A DNA stretch of 64,000 nucleotides from Pseudomonas mendocina (GCF_900636545.1 NZ_LR134290.1:2232001-2296000), one strand, 5' to 3'. Positions 45,171-55,173 are shown, counted from the stretch's first letter. Numbers and translations: made by a program. Notes: generated by a model from the sequence alone, not told the origin.

Positions 45171-45458
45171 TCAGGCTGTGCGATAGTTCAACACGCTGTC
45201 CTGTTCCTTGAGCGTCTTGCGCAGGTCGGCCGGGATGTTACCGGCGCGCACCGCCAGCTCCAGGCGAATCTCTTCCAGGCTCTGGGCGAAGGCATCCTGG
45301 TCGGTGATCTGTGGCTTGGCCAGGACCCGGCTATAGACGGTGCTGTCGCTCTCGTCGAGCAGTGCGAGGATGATGCTGCCATCCGGGCGTGGCGAGCTGA
45401 AGCTGGCGCGCAACGGATTGAACAGATGATCGACGAGTTGCTGGTTGGTGAGTTCCAT
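45171..45458 (-). CDS. Small cytoplasmic protein, DUF3509-like
   Basis: The 95 residues begin MELTNQQLVDHLFNPLRASF and contain SSPRPDGSIILALLDESDST, VYSRVLAKPQ and LEEIRLELAVRAG. The pattern of F-x-x-x-PDGS followed by LxDxxxxxxYSR resembles the Pseudomonas DUF3509 family. There is no signal or membrane segment. The next gene upstream on the same strand is a distant relative. No function is known. Confidence 0.6.
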   Translation of the reverse strand: MELTNQQLVDHLFNPLRASFSSPRPDGSIILALLDESDSTVYSRVLAKPQITDQDAFAQSLEEIRLELAVRAGNIPADLRKTLKEQDSVLNYRTA

Positions 45459-45511
45459 GTCCTACTCCATCCTGAGGTTGGCCAGCTTGGACCTCGGGAT
45501 GGTGAATTGGT

Positions 45512-45733
45512 TCAGGCCGTGAGCGACTGGCGGGTACGCTCGATCACCTGTTGCAGCGAATCGTCGTTGTACTGACCTGGGTACAGGCGCTGGCTGTATT
45601 GGGCGATACCGGTCTTGTCGACCAGGGTAAAGCTGAAGCTGCCCTTGCGTGCGGCCTGGATACGGCAGTCGAAAGGTGCGAAGGCGTGAGTCAGCGTGCT
45701 GATGGCTTTCTGGATCTGATGTTGAGTATTCAT
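45512..45733 (-). CDS. Small protein paralogous to its neighbour, DUF3509-like
   Basis: The 73 residues from ATG 45733 begin MNTQHQIQKAISTLTHAFAP and contain FDCRIQAARKGSFSFTLVDK, IAQYSQRLYPGQY and LQQVIERTRQSL. These align with the next gene's DGSIILALLDE, YSRVLAKPQ and LEEIRLEL, so the two look like diverged duplicates. AAGGAAA precedes the ATG by about 12 bases. The longer start at 45844 lacks support. A role is not known. Confidence 0.55.
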   Translation of the reverse strand: MNTQHQIQKAISTLTHAFAPFDCRIQAARKGSFSFTLVDKTGIAQYSQRLYPGQYNDDSLQQVIERTRQSLTA

Positions 45734-46196
45734 TTTTCTAGGTATTTCCTTAAAACATGTGCGCATCGATGCGCGTTGTATTGCTCCATGAGGTTGGCCG
45801 AAATGCGGCCTTAGCAAGTAAACCATTCGGAGCTTTATTGGCACGATAAAGTTCCATTGTTACGGTTCTTCGGCGTGGTCGGTACGTCGGAGGCAGGCAG
45901 AGAAACAGCACCGATGAGCGGCGAGTTGGCCTGGTCAGTCAGCAGGTGGGATCGGGGAGGGCGGCAGCGCAGGGAGCGCTAGACGATGAACCGGGAAACC
46001 AGCGAGGAGGTGCAAGGGCCTTTTTGACTTGCAGCGTGGTACTAACGGCGAGGATGATACGCCATTGTTCAAGATTTGAACAGCGCTATCTGCCGAGCCC
46101 CTGCGCGCGCTCGAAGGGGTTCGGTTGGCGGATGCAATTTGCCGGTTGCTCCGCTAGGATTAGCCCACTTTTGCTTTCCTCACATGACGGTTTTCC
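45734..46196. other. Intergenic region ahead of dnaX
   Basis: No gene is recognisable in these 463 bases. An imperfect hairpin (GCGGATGCAA...TTGCTCCGC, about 46130-46157) lies just ahead of dnaX, and the small-gene pair must have its promoter at the left end. AT content rises near 45815-45860. Confidence 0.5.
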
Positions 46197-48299
<2,103 letters not shown>

Positions 48300-48379
48300 C
48301 AGTTCGTTTCGTGACGACGGCCAGGCAGCACTAATTAGTTTTCTACGACTTGTTAACCCCGAGCACCGAGGATACCGAC

Positions 48380-48706
48380 ATGATGAAAGGTGGCATGGCA
48401 GGCCTGATGAAGCAGGCTCAGCAGATGCAGGAAAAAATGCAGAAGATGCAGGAAGAACTGGCCAATGCCGAAGTCACTGGCCAGTCCGGCGCCGGTCTGG
48501 TGAGCGTGGTGATGACCGGTCGCCACGACGTCAAGCGCATCACCCTGGATGACAGCCTGATGCAGGAAGACAAGGAAGTGCTGGAGGACCTGATCGCTGC
48601 TGCCGTTAATGACGCGGTGCGTAAGGTCGAGCAGAGCAGCCAGGAAAAGATGTCCGGCATGACTGCAGGGATGCAGCTTCCCCCCGGCTTCAAAATGCCT
48701 TTCTGA
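48380..48706 (+). CDS. ybaB: YbaB/EbfC nucleoid-associated protein
   Basis: The 108 residues begin [20 protein letters not shown], the typical opening helix, followed by [20 protein letters not shown] and [20 protein letters not shown]. The small dimeric protein binds DNA and is often found between dnaX and recR, as here. The earlier in-frame start at 48350 is not needed. It is separated from dnaX by 80 bases and probably shares its transcript. Confidence 0.92.
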   Translation: MMKGGMAGLMKQAQQMQEKMQKMQEELANAEVTGQSGAGLVSVVMTGRHDVKRITLDDSLMQEDKEVLEDLIAAAVNDAVRKVEQSSQEKMSGMTAGMQLPPGFKMPF

Positions 48707-48741
48707 GTCAGTGACGCCCAGCCGGCACGCATTACTGCGTT

Positions 48742-48801
48742 GCGAAAGGCCCCGAGCATCCTCATTTACAGACGTAAACTCCGGTGCTCGCGGCCTTTCG
48801 C
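48742..48801. repeat. Long imperfect inverted repeat between ybaB and recR
   Basis: GCGAAAGGCCCCGAGCAT (48742-48759) faces GTGCTCGCGGCCTTTCGC (48784-48801), 16 of 18 pairing. Inside is TTTACAGACGTAAA, a second small palindrome. It would fold into a long stem on RNA. There is no transposase, and it is the only copy of this type I noticed. Confidence 0.6.
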
Positions 48802-48860
48802 GCCTTGTACTACATGCCGTCTGGTCGCCCCGTGGTGATGGTGTGCAAAGCGCACCCGTT

Positions 48861-48883
48861 CGTAGGGTGGGCTTTAGCCCACC
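48861..48883. repeat. CGTAGGGTGGGCTTTAGCCCACC hairpin
   Basis: GGTGGGC, loop TTTA and GCCCACC pair perfectly. The CGTAGGGTG opening relates it to the repeat at 3156-3228. It lies 34 bases before recR. Confidence 0.65.
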
Positions 48884-48916
48884 AGATCATTGCCCGCCAA
48901 CTTTTGCAGGACTTCC

Positions 48917-49516
48917 ATGAGCTTCAGCCCCCTGATTCGCCAACTGATCGACTCCTTGCGCATCCTGCCCGGTGTCGGGCAGAAGACTGCGCAGCGCATG
49001 GCCTTGCAGTTGCTCGAGCGTGATCGCAGCGGTGGTCAGCGTTTGGCGCAGGCGCTCAATGCGGCGATGGAGGGCGTGGGTCACTGCAAGCGCTGCCGCA
49101 GCCTCAGCGAAGATGAAGTTTGTCAGCTATGCCTCGACGAGCGTCGTGACGACAGTGTGCTCTGTGTGGTCGAGGGTCCGATGGACGTGCATGCGGTGGA
49201 ACAGACCGGCTATCGCGGGCGCTATTTCGTGCTCAAGGGCCATCTGTCGCCACTCGATGGTCTGGGTCCGGAAGCCATCGGCATTCCCGAACTGCTGGAA
49301 CGCATCGAGGCTGGCGCCTTCAGTGAAGTGATCCTGGCCACCAACCCGACAGTAGAGGGCGAGGCCACGGCGCACTACATTGCGCAGATTCTGGCGGGCA
49401 AGGGCCTGGTCGCCTCGCGCATTGCTCACGGCATGCCGCTAGGTGGCGAACTGGAGCTGGTCGACGGCGGTACCCTGGCTCACGCCCTGGCTGGCCGTCG
49501 TCCGATCAGTCTGTAA
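48917..49516 (+). CDS. recR: RecR recombination-mediator protein
   Basis: The 199 residues from ATG 48917 begin [20 protein letters not shown]. The helix-hairpin-helix is [15 protein letters not shown]. The C4 zinc finger is [16 protein letters not shown]. The Toprim domain holds [20 protein letters not shown] and [15 protein letters not shown]. With RecF and RecO it loads RecA at gaps. A longer start at 48890 is rejected on family length. It follows ybaB across a 210-base gap filled by two hairpins. Confidence 0.94.
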   Translation: MSFSPLIRQLIDSLRILPGVGQKTAQRMALQLLERDRSGGQRLAQALNAAMEGVGHCKRCRSLSEDEVCQLCLDERRDDSVLCVVEGPMDVHAVEQTGYRGRYFVLKGHLSPLDGLGPEAIGIPELLERIEAGAFSEVILATNPTVEGEATAHYIAQILAGKGLVASRIAHGMPLGGELELVDGGTLAHALAGRRPISL

Positions 49517-49546
49517 GCCGTCAAAACCCTCCGATTCGGAGTGCCT

Positions 49547-50125
49547 GTGATCACTGACACTCTGCGCCTTGGTACTCTGCTGCTCATGCTGGGAGCGCCT
49601 CTGGTTGCGCAGGCGCAATGCCCGGCCGGGCAGATACAGGTGTGCCTGGGCGGCTCCTGCCTCTGTGTGCCTGATCCGGTACGAGTGCGCGAAGATGGCC
49701 TGAACCTCGCTGCCGCTCGGCTTGAGGCCTGGTTGCTGCAGTCGCGCCAGGCTGCACTGAGGGCAGGTACCGAACCCATCCCCTTGATGATTCGAGCGCA
49801 GCTTGCGCCCTTCTACGACGATTCATTGCTGGACGAAGTGCGCTTTCGCGTGGGCATCACCGACGAGATGGATGCGGCCACTGTGATGCTGCAGAACCCG
49901 GACGTGCAGGCCGTGACCCTGGTCGATGTGGTGGTGTTTCGAGATGCGCAAGCGGCCGCCGAGGATTCCGTGCTCTGGGCGCACGAGCTCTGGCATGTGC
50001 AGCAGTATCGCGAGTGGGGCACCAGTGGCTTTGCCCAGCGTTACACCCGCAACTTCCAGTCGGTGGAAGGGCCTGCCTACGAAATGGGCGAGCGTGTGAG
50101 AAAGGTGCTGCGCGAGCAGAAATGA
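49547..50125 (+). CDS. Exported HExxH protein, DUF4157-like
   Basis: The protein has about 192 residues from GTG 49547 (GGAG 6 bases ahead); the GTG at 49541 abuts the GGAG and is less likely. Signal LGTLLLMLGAPLVAQAQ is followed by a Cys-rich start (CPAGQIQVCLGGSCLCVP). Near the C-terminus is the metallopeptidase-like LWAHELWHVQQYREWGTSGF (HExxH), typical of DUF4157 domains. Whether it cleaves peptides is not shown. It lies between recR and the acyl-CoA dehydrogenase gene, without a known link to either. Confidence 0.65.
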   Translation: MITDTLRLGTLLLMLGAPLVAQAQCPAGQIQVCLGGSCLCVPDPVRVREDGLNLAAARLEAWLLQSRQAALRAGTEPIPLMIRAQLAPFYDDSLLDEVRFRVGITDEMDAATVMLQNPDVQAVTLVDVVVFRDAQAAAEDSVLWAHELWHVQQYREWGTSGFAQRYTRNFQSVEGPAYEMGERVRKVLREQK

Positions 50126-50140
50126 AACGCCCGCTTGAAA

Positions 50141-50159
50141 ACCAAGCAAGCGCTAGGTT
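50141..50159. promoter_or_regulatory. AtuR-like operator ahead of the acyl-CoA dehydrogenase gene
   Basis: ACCAAGCAAGCGCTAGGTT matches the atuA operator ACCAAGCAAGCGCTTGGTT at 18 of 19 positions. It is 33 bases upstream of the dehydrogenase ATG, much like the 43-base distance at atuA. AtuR binding here is inference. Confidence 0.6.
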
Positions 50160-50191
50160 AGGGTGGCCAAAACAATAACGGGAGTACCCGC

Positions 50192-51340
50192 ATGGCCGCC
50201 CCTCAGTCGTATTTCGATGAGTCTCACCAACTGGTTCGCGATTCCGTCCGACGTTTCGTCGAGCGCGAGATCCTGCCGCATATCGATGAGTGGGAGGAGA
50301 CCGAGGAGTTTCCTCGCGAGCTGTACCTCAAGGCAGGTGCAGCGGGCATTCTCGGTATTGGCTACCCGGAGCAGTTCGGCGGCAGCCACGAGGGCGATGT
50401 ATTCGCCAAGGTCGCAGCCAGCGAGGAACTGATGCGCAGTGGCTCGGGCGGACTGGTGGCCGGGCTCGGCTCGTTGGATATCGGCCTGCCGCCCATCGTC
50501 AAATGGGCCAAGCCCGCTGTGCGCGAGCGCGTGGTGCCACAGGTGCTGGCCGGCGAGAAGATTATGGCGCTAGCGGTGACGGAGCCCACTGGCGGCTCCG
50601 ACGTGGCCAACCTCAAGACGCGCGCCGTGCGCGACGGCGAGCACTACCGCATCAATGGCAGCAAGACCTTCATCACCAGCGGCGTGCGTGCCGACTACTA
50701 CACGGTGGCGGTGCGCACCGGCGGCGAGGGCTTCGGCGGCGTCAGCCTGCTGCTGGTGGAGAAGGGGACGCCGGGGTTCAGCGTCGGCCGCAAGCTGAAG
50801 AAGATGGGCTGGTGGGCCTCCGACACTGCTGAGCTGTTCTTCGACGACTGCAAGGTGCCGGTGGAAAACCTGATCGGTGTGGAGAACGCCGGCTTCGCCT
50901 GCATCATGGCCAACTTTCAGAGCGAGCGCCTGAGTCTGGCGATCATGGCCAACATGACCGCGCAACTGGCCCTGGAGGAGTCGATGAAATGGGCGCGTGA
51001 GCGCCAGGCGTTCGGCAAGCCGGTGGGCAAGTTCCAGGTGCTCAAGCACCGCCTGGCCGAGATGGCTACGCAGCTCGAAGTCTCCCGTGAGTTCACCTAC
51101 CGCCAGGCCGCGCAGATGGCGGCCGGCAGGAGCGTGATCAAGGAAATTTCCATGGCCAAGAACTTCGCCACCGATATCGCTGACCGCCTGACCTACGATG
51201 CGGTGCAGATCATGGGCGGCATGGGTTACATGCGCGAAAGCCTGGTCGAGCGCCTGTATCGCGATAACCGCATCCTCTCCATCGGCGGCGGCACGCGAGA
51301 GATCATGAACGAGATCATCGCCAAGCAGATGGGGTTGTAG
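50192..51340 (+). CDS. Acyl-CoA dehydrogenase, possible AtuR target
   Basis: The 382 residues begin MAAPQSYFDESHQLVRDSVR. The acyl-CoA dehydrogenase motifs are present: ALAVTEPTGGSDVANLKT, SKTFITSGVRADYYTV, MGGMGYMRESLVERLYRDN and IGGGTREIMNEII (catalytic-base region near the end). It oxidises an acyl-CoA with FAD and passes electrons to ETF. It sits at the same place (behind recR) as a P. aeruginosa acyl-CoA dehydrogenase gene. The AtuR-like operator ahead of it suggests a terpenoid or branched acyl-CoA substrate; AtuD at 7282 would be a relative. Confidence 0.85.
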   Translation: MAAPQSYFDESHQLVRDSVRRFVEREILPHIDEWEETEEFPRELYLKAGAAGILGIGYPEQFGGSHEGDVFAKVAASEELMRSGSGGLVAGLGSLDIGLPPIVKWAKPAVRERVVPQVLAGEKIMALAVTEPTGGSDVANLKTRAVRDGEHYRINGSKTFITSGVRADYYTVAVRTGGEGFGGVSLLLVEKGTPGFSVGRKLKKMGWWASDTAELFFDDCKVPVENLIGVENAGFACIMANFQSERLSLAIMANMTAQLALEESMKWARERQAFGKPVGKFQVLKHRLAEMATQLEVSREFTYRQAAQMAAGRSVIKEISMAKNFATDIADRLTYDAVQIMGGMGYMRESLVERLYRDNRILSIGGGTREIMNEIIAKQMGL

Positions 51341-51348
51341 CTGCTGGC

Positions 51349-51416
51349 GTGGGAGGGGCTTTAGCCGCGATCAGCCTGAACGAGGCGAAAAAGCTCGCCG
51401 CTGAGGCGCCTCCCAC
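51349..51416. repeat. REP-type GTGGGAGGGGCTTTAGCCGCGA pair
   Basis: GTGGGAGGGGCTTTAGCCGCGA and a degenerate opposite arm (GCTCGCCGCTGAGGCGCCTCCCAC) lie between the convergent dehydrogenase and AraC genes. Confidence 0.7.
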
Positions 51417-51428
51417 GGAAAACGGTGA

Positions 51429-52376
51429 TCAGGACGCTACCTGATTCTGCGCAGCCTGGCGCAGGCGCGCGATATCACGCTGTGGTGGGGCGCCGAACAA
51501 GCGGCTGTACTCGCGGCTGAACTGCGATGGGCTTTCATAGCCTACGCGGTAGCTCGCCGCAGCCGCTTCCAGGTTGTCGCACAGCATCAGGCGGCGAGCC
51601 TCCTGCAGGCGCAATTGCTTCTGGTATTGCAGCGGGCTGAAGGCGGTGACGGCCTTGAAGCGATGGTGCAGGGTCGACGGGCTCAGGTTCACCTCGCGGG
51701 CCAGCTCCTCGATACGCAGCGGCTGGTCGAAGTTCTTGCGTAGCCATTCGATGGCGCGGGAGATGCGCTGGCTTTGACTGTCCGCTATCACCACTTCATG
51801 CAGGCGATGGCCCTGCGGGCTGAGTAGCATGCGATAGAAAATTTCGCGCAGGGCCAGCGGAGCCAACATGGCGATGTCGCGTGGGGTTTCCAGCAGGCGC
51901 AGCAGGCGGATCACCGCGTCCAGCAGGCGTGGGTCGAGACGGTCGAGAAACAGCGCGCGCTGGGAGGCCGCGTCTGGCGCCGGGATGGGTGGCATCTCGG
52001 TCAGCAGGCTGCTGATCAGTGCCGGATCGATTTCCAACGCCAGGCTCAGATACGGCGCTTCCGGGCTGGCCTCGATCACACGGCCAGTCACCGGCAATAC
52101 CACTGAGGCTACCAGGTAGTTAAGAGGGTCGTAGACATAGAGTTCGTCGCCCAGGCGGATCTCCTTGCGGCCCTGCGCGATGATGCACAGACAGGGGTCG
52201 TAGACCGTCTGTATCGGCAGGCTTGGCGAGGTTGCGCGCGCCAGTTTGAGGCCGGGAATGGCTGTGATGTGCAAACCGTCTTCGGGTACGAAGCGATCGA
52301 CCAGGCGCGCCATTTCATGGCTGAGTTCGGCAAGAGGGGTGTCGAGATTTGTAGCGGTGTGAATGGGTGACTGCAT
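51429..52376 (-). CDS. AraC-family regulator with AraC_N domain
   Basis: The 315 residues hold an N-terminal AraC_N domain (VYDPCLCIIAQGRKEIRLGD, LVASVVLPVTGRV) and a C-terminal pair of helix-turn-helices (LRIEELAREVNLSPSTLHHR; AAAASYRVGYESPSQFSREY). The type is common in pseudomonads ahead of alcohol or aldehyde oxidoreductase genes. The ligand is unknown. Its upstream region (52377-52705) holds a 28-base direct repeat, a plausible self- or neighbour-control site, and the divergent small genes are the natural targets. Confidence 0.83.
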   Translation of the reverse strand: MQSPIHTATNLDTPLAELSHEMARLVDRFVPEDGLHITAIPGLKLARATSPSLPIQTVYDPCLCIIAQGRKEIRLGDELYVYDPLNYLVASVVLPVTGRVIEASPEAPYLSLALEIDPALISSLLTEMPPIPAPDAASQRALFLDRLDPRLLDAVIRLLRLLETPRDIAMLAPLALREIFYRMLLSPQGHRLHEVVIADSQSQRISRAIEWLRKNFDQPLRIEELAREVNLSPSTLHHRFKAVTAFSPLQYQKQLRLQEARRLMLCDNLEAAAASYRVGYESPSQFSREYSRLFGAPPQRDIARLRQAAQNQVAS

Positions 52377-52442
52377 GGCGCGCCTCCGGAAAGTCAGCGA
52401 AGCCTAGCCAGGTTTTTCAGGCAAGTCATGAGCGACGACAGG

Positions 52443-52470
52443 ATTAGGCAAATATTTCCCAGTAATGGGC
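52443..52470. promoter_or_regulatory. Direct repeat A, candidate AraC-type site
   Basis: The element opens ATTAGGCAAATATTTCCC and ends CAGTAATGGGC. Aligned with 52551-52578 it matches at 23 of 28 bases, on the same strand, 108 bases (about ten helical turns) apart. It lies 67 bases upstream of the AraC gene start. Confidence 0.5.
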
Positions 52471-52550
52471 AAATGGCCAGTGATACAGAGTATTTCAACG
52501 AATCTTGCACGTTCCGTGCACCCGGGTATTGCAATTTTTGGTCATGCAGT

Positions 52551-52578
52551 TTTAGGCAATAATTTGCCAGTAATCGGC
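52551..52578. promoter_or_regulatory. Direct repeat B, candidate AraC-type site
   Basis: The element opens TTTAGGCAATAATTTGCC and ends CAGTAATCGGC, the second copy of the 52443 element. It lies 128 bases before the small exported-peptide gene. The whole gap is AT-rich compared with its flanks. Confidence 0.5.
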
Positions 52579-52705
52579 TAACACCCTGATGACCTTCTCA
52601 CTAATCTCTGTCTCCATCGCGCCGTGTCTCTACGTTGGTTCGAACGCATGCATTAGCCCTGTCACCCGCTGAGTGGTGCCCAATGAGCCAATCAAGGAGC
52701 GAGCG

Positions 52706-52852
52706 ATGTCCAGTAAATGGTTGATCGCACCGCTGACACTGTTGTTGCTCGCCACCGCCTGGCTCGACTCCAAGGCTGTTGGCGAAGCGGCTTGCGACGA
52801 GCCGCAAGCGGCGCCCCATGTATTGCAGCGGAATGCTGCCGGTCTGTATTGA
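52706..52852 (+). CDS. 48-residue exported peptide of unknown function
   Basis: The peptide begins MSSKWLIAPLTLLLLATAWL, a signal-like hydrophobic run, and continues DSKAVGEAACDEPQAAPHVL with one Cys. AAGGAG is 6 bases ahead of the ATG. The stop is 20 bases before the next gene's start, which has its own AGGAGG. Its function is unknown. The single mature Cys and short length suggest a small periplasmic factor. It is divergent from the AraC gene. Confidence 0.6.
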   Translation: MSSKWLIAPLTLLLLATAWLDSKAVGEAACDEPQAAPHVLQRNAAGLY

Positions 52853-52872
52853 TCCAATTCCAGGAGGTTGCC

Positions 52873-53172
52873 ATGAGCATCATTCATCGCATGACCATTC
52901 GCGCCCGCCACGATCGCTCGATTCGGCTGGGCCAGTGCCTGGCCCGACTAGACGAAGTGGGGCGAGACGTGCCCGGTTGCCTAGGCTTGCGAGTGTTCTC
53001 GTTGCGCAGTGATCCGCTGACCTGGCACGTGGAGGGGCAGTGGCAATCATCGGCCTCACGAGACGCTTTCCTCGACAGCGAAGGCCTGCGCCTGATATTG
53101 GCGCAAGCGATAGACGAGGGGCTGTTCGCTCATCTCGAATGTGCGGTGGAGTGGCAGCAGCAGGTCGCTTGA
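52873..53172 (+). CDS. Small ABM-like (antibiotic-biosynthesis monooxygenase fold) protein
   Basis: The 99 residues begin MSIIHRMTIRARHDRSIRLG. The segments GQCLARLDEVGRDVPGCLGL, LTWHVEGQWQSSASRDAFL and LAQAIDEGLFAHLECAVEW fit the dimeric ferredoxin-like ABM fold in size and spacing, but the match is loose. AGGAGG lies 6 bases ahead. It follows the 48-residue exported peptide and probably shares its transcript. Substrate unknown. Confidence 0.55.
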   Translation: MSIIHRMTIRARHDRSIRLGQCLARLDEVGRDVPGCLGLRVFSLRSDPLTWHVEGQWQSSASRDAFLDSEGLRLILAQAIDEGLFAHLECAVEWQQQVA

Positions 53173-53223
53173 GTTCGTGTCCAAAGCTGTAGAGGCGCCT
53201 GGCTAAGCCGCTCGGCTTGCCTT

Positions 53224-53279
53224 TATGAATTTATCTCTATAGATTTTCATGAAATTAATTAATTTAAATTTCATGGGTC
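53224..53279. promoter_or_regulatory. AT-rich promoter region with ATGAAAT...ATTTCAT palindrome
   Basis: About 56 bases are strongly AT-rich in a high-GC context. ATGAAAT (53249-53255) and ATTTCAT (53268-53274) form a perfect inverted repeat over 26 bases. It is directly ahead of the polyamine oxidase gene and is a candidate site for the cluster's own XRE-cupin regulator. Confidence 0.45.
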
Positions 53280-53283
53280 GTCT

Positions 53284-54573
53284 ATGTTTCGCCACGCCAG
53301 TGAGCACGTCGACAGCTACTACGCCCATAGTTGCGAGGATCGACTGAGGCCATATCCGGTTCTGCAGGGGCACCTGCAGTGCGATGTGCTGGTGATCGGC
53401 GCGGGTTTCAGTGGTCTGCATACCGCTCTGCGTCTTGCAGAAGCGGGGCGGCGAGTGATTGTGCTGGAGGCCAGTCGCGTTGCTTGGGCCGCCTCCGGGC
53501 GTAATGGCGGGCAGGCGATTCTTGGTTGGTCCTGCGATATGCCGCCGCTCGAAAAGGCCCTCGGCCTTGAGCGTGCCCGCCGCCTCTGGGACGGCATGAC
53601 CTGGGCGGCGCGCGAGCTACGTGAACTACCGCAACGGCATGGCTTCGATTGCGATTACCGCCGTGGGCACCTGTGGACGGCGGTGCTGCCGCGACGCGTA
53701 GCCCTGCTGCATGAATGGCAGGAGCAGGCCGCCTACAAATGGGGGCACCGCGCGCTGCAGTTCGTCTCTCGCGAACAGATGCCGCAATGGGTCGCCAGTG
53801 AGCGCTATCAGGCGGGTCTTTATGACCCAGAAGCCGGCCACCTCAACCCGCTCAAGCTAGCGCTCGGGCTGGCCGAGGCCTTCGTTCGCGCCGGTGGACA
53901 GATTTTCGAGCAGAGCCGCGCACTTAGTCAGAATAAGCAGGGCGACGGTTACCACGTGCGCACCGAGCAGGGCAGCGTGCAGGCCGATCAACTTGTGCTG
54001 GCCTGTAATACCTATATCGACGATCTGGAGCCGCGTCTGGCCCGGCGTATCCTGCCGGTCGGCACCTACCAGGTCGCCACCGAACCGCTTGGCGCCGAGT
54101 GTGCCGAATCACTGCTGCCGCGCAACGCCTGCGTCACCGACAACCAGTTCGTCCTCGATTACTTCCGACGTACGCCGGATCACCGACTGTTGTTCGGCGG
54201 TGGCTGCACCTACCTGGGCGGCCTGCCAAGGGACATGGCTGCTGCCACGCGGCCTTTCCTCGAGCGCGTCTTTCCGCAACTTGCAGGCGTAGCCATAGAC
54301 TTCGCCTGGGGCGGGCATATCGACATTACCCGTGCGCGCACGCCGGATATCGGCGGCGAGAACGGCCGCTATTGGCTACAGGGCTTTTCCGGTCATGGCG
54401 TATTGCCGACCCTGGCGGCTGCACGAGCAGTCAGCGATGCCATTCTCGGCCATGAAGACGTACTGGCGTTGTACCAGCAACTGCGCACCCCCGACTTTCC
54501 CTTCAACGAACGCCTGGCCGCGCCCCTGGAGGCCATCGGCAAGGCTTGGTATCGACTGAGAGACAGCTTTTGA
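53284..54573 (+). CDS. FAD-dependent gamma-glutamylpolyamine oxidase (PuuB/PauB-like)
   Basis: The 429 residues hold the Rossmann FAD motif VIGAGFSGLHTALRLAEAGR (GAGFSG at 39-44), SGRNGGQAILGWSCDMPPLE, and GGHIDITRARTPDIGGENGR near the end. This is the DAO-fold family that includes PuuB and PauB, which oxidise gamma-glutamyl-putrescine or related amines to aldehydes. Placement next to a glutamine-synthetase-like gene and an aminotransferase supports this role. The stop is two bases from the start of the regulator gene. Confidence 0.8.
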   Translation: MFRHASEHVDSYYAHSCEDRLRPYPVLQGHLQCDVLVIGAGFSGLHTALRLAEAGRRVIVLEASRVAWAASGRNGGQAILGWSCDMPPLEKALGLERARRLWDGMTWAARELRELPQRHGFDCDYRRGHLWTAVLPRRVALLHEWQEQAAYKWGHRALQFVSREQMPQWVASERYQAGLYDPEAGHLNPLKLALGLAEAFVRAGGQIFEQSRALSQNKQGDGYHVRTEQGSVQADQLVLACNTYIDDLEPRLARRILPVGTYQVATEPLGAECAESLLPRNACVTDNQFVLDYFRRTPDHRLLFGGGCTYLGGLPRDMAAATRPFLERVFPQLAGVAIDFAWGGHIDITRARTPDIGGENGRYWLQGFSGHGVLPTLAAARAVSDAILGHEDVLALYQQLRTPDFPFNERLAAPLEAIGKAWYRLRDSF

Positions 54574-54574
54574 C

Positions 54575-55147
54575 ATGGACAGCGCCGAGATGAACCAGAA
54601 CCTGGAGATGGCGGCCCTGGCCGTGCTTATCCATGACCTGCGCAAGCACAAGAAGGTCACCCTCAACGAACTGGCCGAGCGCATTGGCCGTTCGGTGGGC
54701 TTTCTCTCGCAGGTCGAGCGTGGTCTGTCGCGCCCGACGGTGGCGGATCTGACCGCCATCGCCGAGGCGCTCGACGTACCCACCACCTATTTCTACAGCC
54801 TGCCCAAACCCAAGGCGCTGGACTGGGTCACCCGCCCCGACGAACGCCGCACCCTGTACCTGGCCGGTGGCATCACCGACATCATGGCCTCGCCCACGCT
54901 GCAGGGCGCCTTCATGGTGGTCGACAGCCTGCTCGAGCCGGGCGCCAGCAGTGGCGAGCGGCAGATGAGCGACCGCTCCGAGCAAGCCGGCTACGTGCTC
55001 GAAGGCCAACTGACGTTGTGGCTGGGCGAGGACGAACAGAGCGCCACCCTTTACCCCGGCGATGTTTTCCAGGTGCCGAGCTATGCGCACCTGCGTTATG
55101 CCAACCAAGGCGACACCCCTGCGCGGGTGTTGTGGATCTACACCTGA
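54575..55147 (+). CDS. XRE-cupin regulator (PuuR/PauR-like)
   Basis: The 190 residues combine an XRE helix-turn-helix (VTLNELAERIGRSVGFLSQV, ERGLSRPTVADLTAIAEALD) with a cupin domain (EPGASSGERQMSDRSEQAGY, VLEGQLTLWLGEDEQ). PuuR in E. coli and PauR in P. aeruginosa have this form and repress polyamine catabolic genes until a polyamine or gamma-glutamyl product binds. It is inside the operon it probably controls, two bases behind the oxidase gene and 26 before the synthetase gene. Confidence 0.82.
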   Translation: MDSAEMNQNLEMAALAVLIHDLRKHKKVTLNELAERIGRSVGFLSQVERGLSRPTVADLTAIAEALDVPTTYFYSLPKPKALDWVTRPDERRTLYLAGGITDIMASPTLQGAFMVVDSLLEPGASSGERQMSDRSEQAGYVLEGQLTLWLGEDEQSATLYPGDVFQVPSYAHLRYANQGDTPARVLWIYT

Positions 55148-55173
55148 CCTCCCGTGAATCGGAAATAACCACA

